A DNA stretch of 64,000 bases from Bacteroidaceae bacterium (GTDB lineage Bacteria > Bacteroidota > Bacteroidia > Bacteroidales > Bacteroidaceae): the NCBI GenBank assembly GCA_017468985.1, contig JAFUHF010000021.1, positions 114,902 through 178,901 on the forward strand, written 5' to 3'. The translations under genes were made by a program, and so were the position numbers. Shown in pieces: positions 19,222-26,614 of the stretch (position 1 is the stretch's first letter; each line of letters starts with the position of its first letter). The notes beneath the pieces were generated by a model, which was given only the letters and a program-made list of their open reading frames with translations, did no database searches and was not told where the DNA came from.

Positions 19222-20385
19222 ATGGAAGAAAAGAAAAAAGAGCGCATACTGGCACTCGACGTATTGCGCGGATTGACCGTCGCAGGTATGATTCTGGTTA
19301 ACAATCCGGGCTCTTGGGGCAAGATTTATGCCCCACTTCGCCATGCGGAATGGAACGGACTTACACCTACCGACTTCGTATTCCCCTTCTTCATGTTCAT
19401 CATGGGCGTATCGATGTTCATTTCCCTCAAGAAATACAAATTTCAACCTTCGGTTGGCACATTCCAAAAGATTTTGCGTCGCACAATAGGCATCTACTTC
19501 GTAGGTTTCCTCATCGGATGGTTCGCCCACTTCTGCCGCTACTGGCATCATGCCGACGCAGAGTTGTCGTTCTTGGGTCAGCTGGCCGAAGCTGCATGGA
19601 ACATTCCGACAATGCGCATCACTGGAGTACTGGCACGCCTTGCCGTATGCTACGGTATAGCGGCCGTCATTGCCGTATGCGTAAAGCATAAGCATTTACC
19701 CTATATAATAGTATCGCTTCTCGCCCTCTACCTGCTAATTCTTCTGCTTGGCGACGGTTTCAACTATGGACCAGACAATGTACTGAGCATCGTAGACCGC
19801 ACCATCCTGACCGAGGCACACATGTATAAGGATAACGGCATCGATCCCGAGGGACTGCTCAGCACTATTCCGTCTGTGGCTCACGTTCTCATTGGTTTCC
19901 TCGTTGGGCGCTTGCTCTTCGGTGGAGAGAAGGGAAAGCCATTACCACTGCTGCAACTTTTCATCGTCGGTGCGTTGCTCACGTTCGCTGGTCTGCTTCT
20001 TCAATATGGCTGTCCGTTGAACAAGAAAGTATGGTCGCCAACGTTCGTACTCGCCACCTGTGGCATGGGGTCGCTACTGCTGGGTCTTCTCATCTATTTC
20101 ATCGACATAAAGGGCCATCGCCGCGGCACGAGTTTCTTCGAAACCTTTGGTGTCAATCCCCTTTTCGTATTCTTTGTGAGCGACATCCTCGCGATACTCT
20201 TAGGCAGCATCCGCATTCCATGGGAAGACTCCTCCATCACGCTCCACGGCCTTACATACAGCAATGCCCTCGTCCCCATCTTCGGCAGCTACGGCGGTTC
20301 GTTGGCCTTTGCCCTGCTCTTCATCATCCTGAACTGGGCCATTGCCTACCCATTGTACAAGAAGAGAATCTACATAAAACTGTAG
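19222..20385 (+). CDS. HGSNAT/NagX-like multi-pass membrane protein (DUF5009), possible amino-sugar transporter
   Basis: This 387-residue protein has about ten hydrophobic segments. The N-terminus RILALDVLRGLTVAGMILVNNPG and RHAEWNGLTPTDFVFPFFMF match the heparan-alpha-glucosaminide N-acetyltransferase (COG4299) family. The conserved His in RHAEWNG corresponds to the acetyl-transfer residue of the human enzyme. Bacterial relatives (NagX) sit in N-acetylglucosamine catabolic clusters, and in Tannerella an inner-membrane MurNAc transporter (MurT) is encoded beside murK and murQ. The position directly after namZ (3-nt gap) and before murQ makes MurNAc import, or acetylation of an amino sugar, the best guess. 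Whether it is a MurT orthologue cannot be told by eye. Confidence 0.75.
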   Translation: MEEKKKERILALDVLRGLTVAGMILVNNPGSWGKIYAPLRHAEWNGLTPTDFVFPFFMFIMGVSMFISLKKYKFQPSVGTFQKILRRTIGIYFVGFLIGWFAHFCRYWHHADAELSFLGQLAEAAWNIPTMRITGVLARLAVCYGIAAVIAVCVKHKHLPYIIVSLLALYLLILLLGDGFNYGPDNVLSIVDRTILTEAHMYKDNGIDPEGLLSTIPSVAHVLIGFLVGRLLFGGEKGKPLPLLQLFIVGALLTFAGLLLQYGCPLNKKVWSPTFVLATCGMGSLLLGLLIYFIDIKGHRRGTSFFETFGVNPLFVFFVSDILAILLGSIRIPWEDSSITLHGLTYSNALVPIFGSYGGSLAFALLFIILNWAIAYPLYKKRIYIKL

Positions 20386-20441
20386 CGACATTCCCAACGA
20401 AAAGAAAGCAAGCATCTTTTTACCCATTACTCGTTTAATCG

Positions 20442-20449
20442 TAATTTTG
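20442..20449 (+). promoter_or_regulatory. -7 box before the LRR gene and murQ
   Basis: TAATTTTG is a full consensus box. It lies 19 nt before the LRR-gene ATG at 20469 and could drive the LRR gene plus murQ separately from the upstream operon. Confidence 0.5.
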
Positions 20450-20468
20450 CACAACAAAAGAATTTGAC

Positions 20469-21013
20469 ATGAGACAAATAATAAAAATACTCATTGCATT
20501 ACTGATTGCAACGTTTGCTTTTGAAGTCAGTGCCCAAAAGCCTTACGGTAATGAACTGACGTTTGCATTGAAAAATGGCGAAGTTGTCGTAACGGGATAT
20601 AGTGGAAAGCCTACGAGCGTATACATACCCAAAATGCTAAATCTTGATGGACGTGAATACCCAGTGACACAGATTGGCTCATCTGCATTCAAGAACTGTC
20701 AAAGTCTGATATTCATTTCCATTCCGGAATGCATAACAACTATCGGAGCACATGCTTCCTACGGATGCAGCCGCCTAGGTGAGCTACACTTACCAAATGG
20801 ACTCAAGAGATAGATCACATGGCATTTGCATATAGTAGCTTGCGCGACGTCACCATTCCCAAAACGGTCATCACGATAAAGCATACAGCCTTCAAGGGAT
20901 GCCCCATACAGTACTGCATATTGCATTACACGGCTTACAACGGCGAGTGTCCATACTGTCATAGCATTCAGGTGGAACACAACGCCAGAATAGACAACGA
21001 ACCTAATTTATAA
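20469..21013 (+). pseudogene. BspA-type leucine-rich-repeat protein, frameshifted
   Basis: The first frame (20469-20813) has a signal peptide ending near VSAQ and LRR_5-type repeats (SSAFKNCQSLIFISIPECITTIG). It stops at TAG right after HLPNGLKR. A second frame resumes the repeat (IDHMAFAYSSLRDVTIPKTV) and runs to 21013. Adding one G after the AAG codon near 20806 would give LKEIDHMAFAYSS, the expected LRR_5 sequence, so a single-base deletion explains the break. The repaired protein would have about 181 residues. The C-terminal CPYCHSIQVEH looks like the end of a small secreted LRR protein. It occupies the place between the membrane transporter-like gene and murQ where Tannerella has a kinase gene. 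Loss of function, or a sequencing error, is equally possible. Confidence 0.8.
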
Positions 21014-21026
21014 TAAAACCATATAA

Positions 21027-21833
21027 ATGTTCAAAAAAATAACAGAGCAACCGTCACTCTACGACGAACTTGAAACTAAAACCGTACGCGAGCTTCTTGA
21101 CGATATAAACACGGAAGACCAGAAAGTGGCCACGGCGGTAGGGCGAGTTATTCCACAGATAGAACGCCTGATAGACGGACTGATTCCACGACTGACGCGG
21201 GGCGGACGCCTATTCTACATCGGAGCTGGAACCAGCGGACGGCTGGGTGTTCTCGACGCATCGGAGATCCCACCAACGTATGGCATGCCACCCACGGTTG
21301 TGATAGGACTCATCGCTGGCGGAGATACTGCACTGCGTAACCCCGTGGAGAAAGCCGAGGACGACGAGATGCGCGGATGGCACGATCTGAAAGAATACAA
21401 TATCTCGATGGACGACACCCTCGTAGGCCTTGCCGCCAGCGGAACCACGCCATACGTCATCGGGGCACTGCGCGAGGCACGGAGCCGAGGTATACTTACA
21501 GCCTGCATAACGTGCAATCCAGACAGCCCGATGGCACAGGTAGCCGACGTACCGATCGAGGTAATTGTGGGCCCAGAATTCGTAACTGGCAGCAGCCGCA
21601 TGAAAGCCGGAACGGCTGAGAAAATGATTCTCAACATGATTTCTACCACGGCCATGATAAAACTGGGCCGTGTGAAGGGCAACAAAATGGTAAACATGCA
21701 GCTCACGAACAAGAAGCTCATTGACCGCGGCACGCGAATGCTGGTCAGCGAACTGGGCTTAGACTACGAACGTGCCAACCACCTGCTAATGCTCTACGGA
21801 TCTGTTGATAAAGCCATTCAGGCAGCAAAATAG
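21027..21833 (+). CDS. murQ: MurQ, N-acetylmuramic acid 6-phosphate etherase
   Basis: This 268-residue cytoplasmic protein is slightly short for MurQ but complete. The SIS-domain sugar-phosphate site is clear: GGRLFYIGAGTSGRLGVLDASEIPPTYG (Ser and Thr contacts) and GLAASGTTPYVIGAL. The MurQ signature VGPEFVTGSSRMKAGTAEK follows. It splits the lactyl ether of MurNAc-6-P, giving GlcNAc-6-P and D-lactate. It is the key assignment for reading this cluster as a MurNAc salvage route. It starts 13 nt after the frameshifted LRR gene and is followed by a 158-nt gap with a new promoter. Confidence 0.95.
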   Translation: MFKKITEQPSLYDELETKTVRELLDDINTEDQKVATAVGRVIPQIERLIDGLIPRLTRGGRLFYIGAGTSGRLGVLDASEIPPTYGMPPTVVIGLIAGGDTALRNPVEKAEDDEMRGWHDLKEYNISMDDTLVGLAASGTTPYVIGALREARSRGILTACITCNPDSPMAQVADVPIEVIVGPEFVTGSSRMKAGTAEKMILNMISTTAMIKLGRVKGNKMVNMQLTNKKLIDRGTRMLVSELGLDYERANHLLMLYGSVDKAIQAAK

Positions 21834-21941
21834 AACAAAAATATAGGGAGAAATAGCGATAGACCATCAAAAAAGGGAAGAAAAGAACTTGGAATAACGT
21901 TTTTTAGAACAGAAACACCATGACAAACAAAAGAAATTCCG

Positions 21942-21949
21942 TAATTTTG
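21942..21949 (+). promoter_or_regulatory. -7 box of the Gfo/Idh-TIM barrel-serine hydrolase operon
   Basis: TAATTTTG is a consensus box 43 nt before the ATG at 21992. Confidence 0.5.
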
Positions 21950-21991
21950 AAGTCTCATATCTTAATTAAATAATAGTTTAACAAAATAGTG

Positions 21992-23503
21992 ATGGACAAA
22001 ATGACAAGAAGAAGCTTCCTTAAGGGAAGCATGGGCGCTGCCGCAATGATGGTAGTACCGGGTCAAGTTCTGGGTAAACAGTATGGCTTTACTGCTCCCA
22101 GTGACAAGCTGAACATCGCCGGTATCGGCGTGGGCGGCATAGGTCGCCGTAACTTGAGAAACATGGCTACCGAAAATATCGTAGCACTTTGCGATGTGGA
22201 CTGGGACTATGCCTCCAAGACCTTCAACGATTACCCTAATGCCAAGCGTTTCAAAGATTGGCGCAAAATGCTTGACGAATATGGCAAGCAGATTGATGCC
22301 ATATTAGTGGCTACTCCCGACCATTCTCATGCAGGTCCTGCTGCTCACGCCATGACATTGGGAAAGCATGTTTACGTACAGAAACCTCTGACCCACTCTG
22401 TGTATGAAGCACGCCTTTTGGCTAAACTTGCCAAGAAATACAAAGTAGCTACGCAGATGGGTAATCAAGGTAACTCCTTCGACTGGTGTCGCCAGACTGC
22501 AGAATGGATTTGGAGTGGAGCTATCGGCGAAGTAAAGGAAGTTTATTGCTGGACCGACCGTCCTATTTGGCCACAAGGTCTGATGAAACCCAGCGACACT
22601 CCTCCCGTTCCCGACACATTGGCATGGGATCTCTTTATCGGACCTGCCGAAAATCGTCCTTATCATCCCAGCTATACTCCTTGGAACTGGCGCGGATGGT
22701 ATGACTTTGGCAATGTTGCTCTTGGCGACATGGCTCTCCACATTATGGACCCTGTTTGCTGGGCATTGGGTCTGGGACACCCCAAGAGCATCATCGCAAG
22801 CTCCACGCTGAGCAATCTTTACTCTCCACCCCACGCAGAAGTGATTACCTACACCTTCCCTGCCCGTCCAAAGAAAGGCGCAGTAAACATGCCTGAGGTG
22901 AAAGTGTCTTGGTACGATGGTGGTCTCATGCCTCCACGTCCTGAAGAATTGGAAGACGGCGAAATGATGGGTGATGCAGACGGTGGTATCATCTACGTAG
23001 GTACGAAAGGCAAGATCATGGCCGGTTGCTACGGCATGAATCCCACTTTGCTGCCAAAGTCACGAATGAAAGACTTCAAGGAGCCCAAGGCCACCCTTCG
23101 TCGCGTTCCAGGCGGAAACGGTGATATCTGGAGCACCAATGCACACGAACAGGATTGGATCCGTGCTTGTAAGGAATCTCCTGAAAACCGTGTTGAGCCA
23201 TCATCCAACTTCCAATTCTCTGGTCCATTCACAGAATGGGTAGACATGGGTGTGCTGGCAGTACGTCTGGCAGGTCTCTACGGCCTGCATCGCGAACTGA
23301 AATGGGATGGTGAAAACATGCGCTTCACCAATATTACAGCCAACGACAAGATAAAGATCGTAGACTTCGATGACTTCAAAGTAGTTGACGGTCATCCCAA
23401 CTTCGACCGCCGTTTTGCTGAATTCAATGCTGTTGAAATGGCTAATGAATGGATTAAGCACACCTATCACAATGGCTTCACGCTTCCCGAAATGCCCAAA
23501 TAA
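21992..23503 (+). CDS. Tat-exported Gfo/Idh/MocA family oxidoreductase
   Basis: The protein has 503 residues from the ATG at 21992 (a GTG lies one codon upstream). The N-terminus MTRRSFLKGSMGAAAMM is a twin-arginine signal. The Rossmann fold follows: NIAGIGVGGIGRRNLRNM, then VALCDVD, VATPDHSHAGPA and HVYVQKPLTHSVYEA, which includes the EKP-type catalytic lysine position (QKP here). Tat export fits an enzyme folded with bound NAD(P). The family oxidises or reduces sugars and inositols at one carbon. It heads a three-gene operon with a TIM-barrel lipoprotein (24-nt gap). The reaction is not known; 3-keto sugar chemistry is described for similar exported pairs. Confidence 0.85.
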   Translation: MDKMTRRSFLKGSMGAAAMMVVPGQVLGKQYGFTAPSDKLNIAGIGVGGIGRRNLRNMATENIVALCDVDWDYASKTFNDYPNAKRFKDWRKMLDEYGKQIDAILVATPDHSHAGPAAHAMTLGKHVYVQKPLTHSVYEARLLAKLAKKYKVATQMGNQGNSFDWCRQTAEWIWSGAIGEVKEVYCWTDRPIWPQGLMKPSDTPPVPDTLAWDLFIGPAENRPYHPSYTPWNWRGWYDFGNVALGDMALHIMDPVCWALGLGHPKSIIASSTLSNLYSPPHAEVITYTFPARPKKGAVNMPEVKVSWYDGGLMPPRPEELEDGEMMGDADGGIIYVGTKGKIMAGCYGMNPTLLPKSRMKDFKEPKATLRRVPGGNGDIWSTNAHEQDWIRACKESPENRVEPSSNFQFSGPFTEWVDMGVLAVRLAGLYGLHRELKWDGENMRFTNITANDKIKIVDFDDFKVVDGHPNFDRRFAEFNAVEMANEWIKHTYHNGFTLPEMPK

Positions 23504-23527
23504 ACCACCCATACAAGTTAAGCAAAA

Positions 23528-24388
23528 ATGAAGAAGTTATTTGTATCTATTATAGGCATTTTATGCTACGTTGGCATGGTGTGCTGCACTCCTAAGGAAA
23601 AGAAGGCAAAGGCCGAAGAAAATGGTCTTCAGCTTGCAGTACAATCCTACACTTTCCACAAGTTCAATGTACTTGAAGCTTTGGATAAAACAGCTGAGCT
23701 TGGAGTGAAAAACATTGAAATATATCCTGGCCACAAACTGGGTGAAAAGTGGGGCGACAAAACATTTGGTCCCGATCTTGATGAAGAAACTCAAAAGGAA
23801 TTGTTGGCCATTGCCGCAGAAAAAGGTGTTAAGATTGTAGGATGCGGAGTATATGTAGCCGAAACGAAAGAAGATTGGGAGAAGTTCTTTAGCTTTGCCA
23901 AGAACATGGGATTGGAATATATCACCTGCGAGCCTCCAATGGAACTTTGGGATGACATTGAAGCCCTCTCCGATCAATATGGCATCAAGGTGTCTGTTCA
24001 CAATCATCCACAGCCATCCACTTACTGGACCCCAGATAGCCTTCTGAAAGCCGTAGCAGACAGAAGCCCGAATCTTGGTTCATGTTCAGACGTTGGCCAC
24101 TGGAAGCGTTGCGGATTGGACAACTTAGAGTGCTTACGCCAACTCAATGGTCGTATCATCTCCCTCCATTTCAAGGACATTATTGCTAAAGAAGAAGGTA
24201 ACGAAGAGCAACACGATACCATTTGGGGAACCGGAGTGCTCAACGTCAAAGAAATGTTGCAGATCCTAAAGGAGCAAGGCTTCAAGGGATATCTTGCCAT
24301 TGAATATGAATACAACTGGGATAATTCCGTTCCTGACATTAAGCAGTGCATTGACTACTACAATCAGGTAACTGAAGAAATATTCTGA
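23528..24388 (+). CDS. sugar phosphate isomerase/epimerase-type TIM-barrel lipoprotein
   Basis: This 286-residue protein starts with a lipoprotein-like signal: a hydrophobic stretch ending VGMVCC, so lipidation at Cys19 or Cys20 is likely although the residue before is not the usual small one. The mature part has the AP-endonuclease-2 (xylose isomerase-like) barrel: QSYTFHKFNVLEAL, GVKNIEIYP, YITCEPP, VHNHPQP, CSDVGHWKRCG, ISLHFKDI and AIEYEYNW supply the metal-binding His, Asp and Glu residues. It lies 24 nt after the Tat oxidoreductase and 8 nt before the serine hydrolase. The pair resembles exported oxidoreductase/isomerase partners of Bacteroidetes. The substrate is unknown. Confidence 0.85.
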   Translation: MKKLFVSIIGILCYVGMVCCTPKEKKAKAEENGLQLAVQSYTFHKFNVLEALDKTAELGVKNIEIYPGHKLGEKWGDKTFGPDLDEETQKELLAIAAEKGVKIVGCGVYVAETKEDWEKFFSFAKNMGLEYITCEPPMELWDDIEALSDQYGIKVSVHNHPQPSTYWTPDSLLKAVADRSPNLGSCSDVGHWKRCGLDNLECLRQLNGRIISLHFKDIIAKEEGNEEQHDTIWGTGVLNVKEMLQILKEQGFKGYLAIEYEYNWDNSVPDIKQCIDYYNQVTEEIF

Positions 24389-24396
24389 AACTATTC

Positions 24397-26310
24397 ATGA
24401 AAAGAGCATTATTTGTAATAACAATGTTGATAGCAGGCTGGGCCACACAGGCCCAGCCTCTTCAACGCGTAGCACCTGAGGAAGTCGGTATGGATAGCCG
24501 CTTACTCACCAATGCCGACAAGCTCATTGAAGAAGCCATAGCCGAAAAACGCACCCCTGGTGCAGTATTGGCTGTAGTAAGACATGGGAAACTGGCCTAT
24601 CTCAAGGCCTATGGCCACAAACAAACAGAACCTACCGTGGCCGACACAATGACAACGAACACCATATTCGACATGGCATCGTGCAGCAAAACATTAGGCA
24701 CCACCTTGTGCGTAATGAAACTCATCGAACAAGGAAAGATTCGCCTTATAGATGCTGTTGAGACCCACCTCCCAGGATTCAAAAACTGGGAGAGCAAGGA
24801 CGGAAAGAGAAAGCGTTTCATCAGGATAGAAGATCTGCTGACACATGCCTCTGGCCTGCCAGCCTACGCCAGCGTAAACGAGGTAAAAAAACAATATGGC
24901 GCGCCTAATCCTAAAGGACTTATGGATTACATTGCAGGATGGCGGCGTGACTTTGAGCCAAAAACAGATTTTCAGTACAGCTGCCTGAATTTTATCACCT
25001 TGCAAAACATCGTTGAGAAAGTCAGTGGTCAATCATTAAGAGATTTTGCACAAGAAAACATATATGGCCCTCTCGGGCTGAAAGCCACAGACTACTTACC
25101 CTGCAAACAAGATGAAAAGGGATTCTGGTATAACACAGATTTCCCCTATTGGTCGGGAAAAGCAGGTTCTGTAGAAGAGAAGATAATCAAACAAAAAGAC
25201 ATTGAACCCTATTTGAAAGATATTGCTCCTACCGAAATACAAAAGGAAACACAGCAGGCACTTCGTGGTCAGGTTCACGATCCATTAGCACGTGTACTCA
25301 ATGCTGGTATCAGTGGCAATGCAGGTCTATTTACATGTGCAGAAGACGTTGCATTACTATGTGCCATGATCATGAATGATGGCACATGGAATGGCAAACG
25401 CATATTGAGTCCATTGGCATGTCAACTGATGTTTACCGTACCCAGTTGGGAGCAAGAATTAGGGCGTACCTACGGATGGGATGCCTATTCCTCTTATTCC
25501 TCCAACAAGGGAGACCTGCTGTCGCGTTCTGCCATCTGTCATACAGGATATACAGGTACGTCAATCGCTATTGACAAGGAAAACGACATTAGCATCATCT
25601 TACTAACCAATACTGTTCATCCTCACGACAACACCAGTACGCTACGCACAAGGGCATTAGTGTTCAACGCTGTTGCAGGATCCATTATAAAGGAAGACAG
25701 CACGCAATCCCCTAAATATACAGCTCACTACTATAAGCGCTTCGTCCAATTCATGGACGAAGCCCCTATTAGTGAGAACGACATCATCATGTTAGGTAAT
25801 AGTCTAACCGAAGGTGGAGGCGACTGGAGCAAGCGCCTTGGTATTCCAAACGTTCGCAACAGAGGTATCATTGGTGATGAGATCACGGGCATTCAGGATC
25901 GTCTTCACCAAATCCTACCCTACCATCCCAAAAAAGTTCTACTCATGATTGGTGTAAACGACGTGAGTCACCAACTCAGCACAGACAGCATCATGTCAAT
26001 GTATACGTCATTGGTAAAAACCATCAGAACCGCCTCTCCTCATACGCAACTCATTCTTCAAAGCCTTCTGCCCATTAACGAAAGTTTCGGTCGATACAAG
26101 CGACTGACAGGAAAAACAGAACAAATACCTGAAATTAATGCGCGCATAAAAAAACTGGCTAAAACCGAAAAACTCACCTATATAGATCTGTTTCCATTGT
26201 TCTGTGAGAAGGGTACTCACAGCATGAGAGCAGATATATCTACTGACGGCCTTCACCTAAAAGAAGAAGGCTATGCTATTTGGGCCAAAGCCATCAAAAA
26301 CAAGATTTAA
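24397..26310 (+). CDS. secreted serine hydrolase (beta-lactamase/S12) fused to an SGNH/GDSL hydrolase
   Basis: This 637-residue two-domain protein has a signal peptide ending near TQAQ. Residues 25-430 are a beta-lactamase-like serine hydrolase: Ser95 and Lys98 in MASCSKTLG form the SxxK motif. FQYSCLN is the Y-x-N-type motif with Cys in the variable place, and CHTGYTG is the third motif. Residues 455-637 are an SGNH hydrolase: MLGNSLTEGGG holds the Ser, IGVNDVS the Asn block, and STDGLHLKEEGY the Asp/His pair. A B. subtilis MurNAc operon also pairs namZ and murQ with an S12-like gene, so a wall-sugar role fits. Deacetylase activity of the SGNH half is inferred. Confidence 0.88.
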   Translation: MKRALFVITMLIAGWATQAQPLQRVAPEEVGMDSRLLTNADKLIEEAIAEKRTPGAVLAVVRHGKLAYLKAYGHKQTEPTVADTMTTNTIFDMASCSKTLGTTLCVMKLIEQGKIRLIDAVETHLPGFKNWESKDGKRKRFIRIEDLLTHASGLPAYASVNEVKKQYGAPNPKGLMDYIAGWRRDFEPKTDFQYSCLNFITLQNIVEKVSGQSLRDFAQENIYGPLGLKATDYLPCKQDEKGFWYNTDFPYWSGKAGSVEEKIIKQKDIEPYLKDIAPTEIQKETQQALRGQVHDPLARVLNAGISGNAGLFTCAEDVALLCAMIMNDGTWNGKRILSPLACQLMFTVPSWEQELGRTYGWDAYSSYSSNKGDLLSRSAICHTGYTGTSIAIDKENDISIILLTNTVHPHDNTSTLRTRALVFNAVAGSIIKEDSTQSPKYTAHYYKRFVQFMDEAPISENDIIMLGNSLTEGGGDWSKRLGIPNVRNRGIIGDEITGIQDRLHQILPYHPKKVLLMIGVNDVSHQLSTDSIMSMYTSLVKTIRTASPHTQLILQSLLPINESFGRYKRLTGKTEQIPEINARIKKLAKTEKLTYIDLFPLFCEKGTHSMRADISTDGLHLKEEGYAIWAKAIKNKI

Positions 26311-26614
26311 CACTTTACTTCACCGTAAAAGCATATTTCCATTTCGTCTCAGATAGCCGTTCCCGTTTATTTAACCTAATAAACCCAAAAACGAGCAATA
26401 AAAAGACGCTAAACTGAGATTTTTTTCTTAATTTTACTCACCATTTTACGCAAACTCATGCTCATCTCATCATGAGTAAAGGAGTTAAAAGAGCTAAACT
26501 GCTATCAATGAGCCCCATTGTCGCAAATGTATAGCTCTTGTATGTGTATATATATATCAGCGATCGGTTTCTAATGGCCGATGCTTCGACTTGCAAAATA
26601 AAAATAACAATATA
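26311..26614. other. intergenic gap before recJ
   Basis: This 304-nt AT-rich gap holds no gene that I can see. TAATTTTA at 26429-26436 is one base off a -7 box. A short TTTAC/GTAAA pair near 26315-26330 is too weak to call a terminator. Confidence 0.4.
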
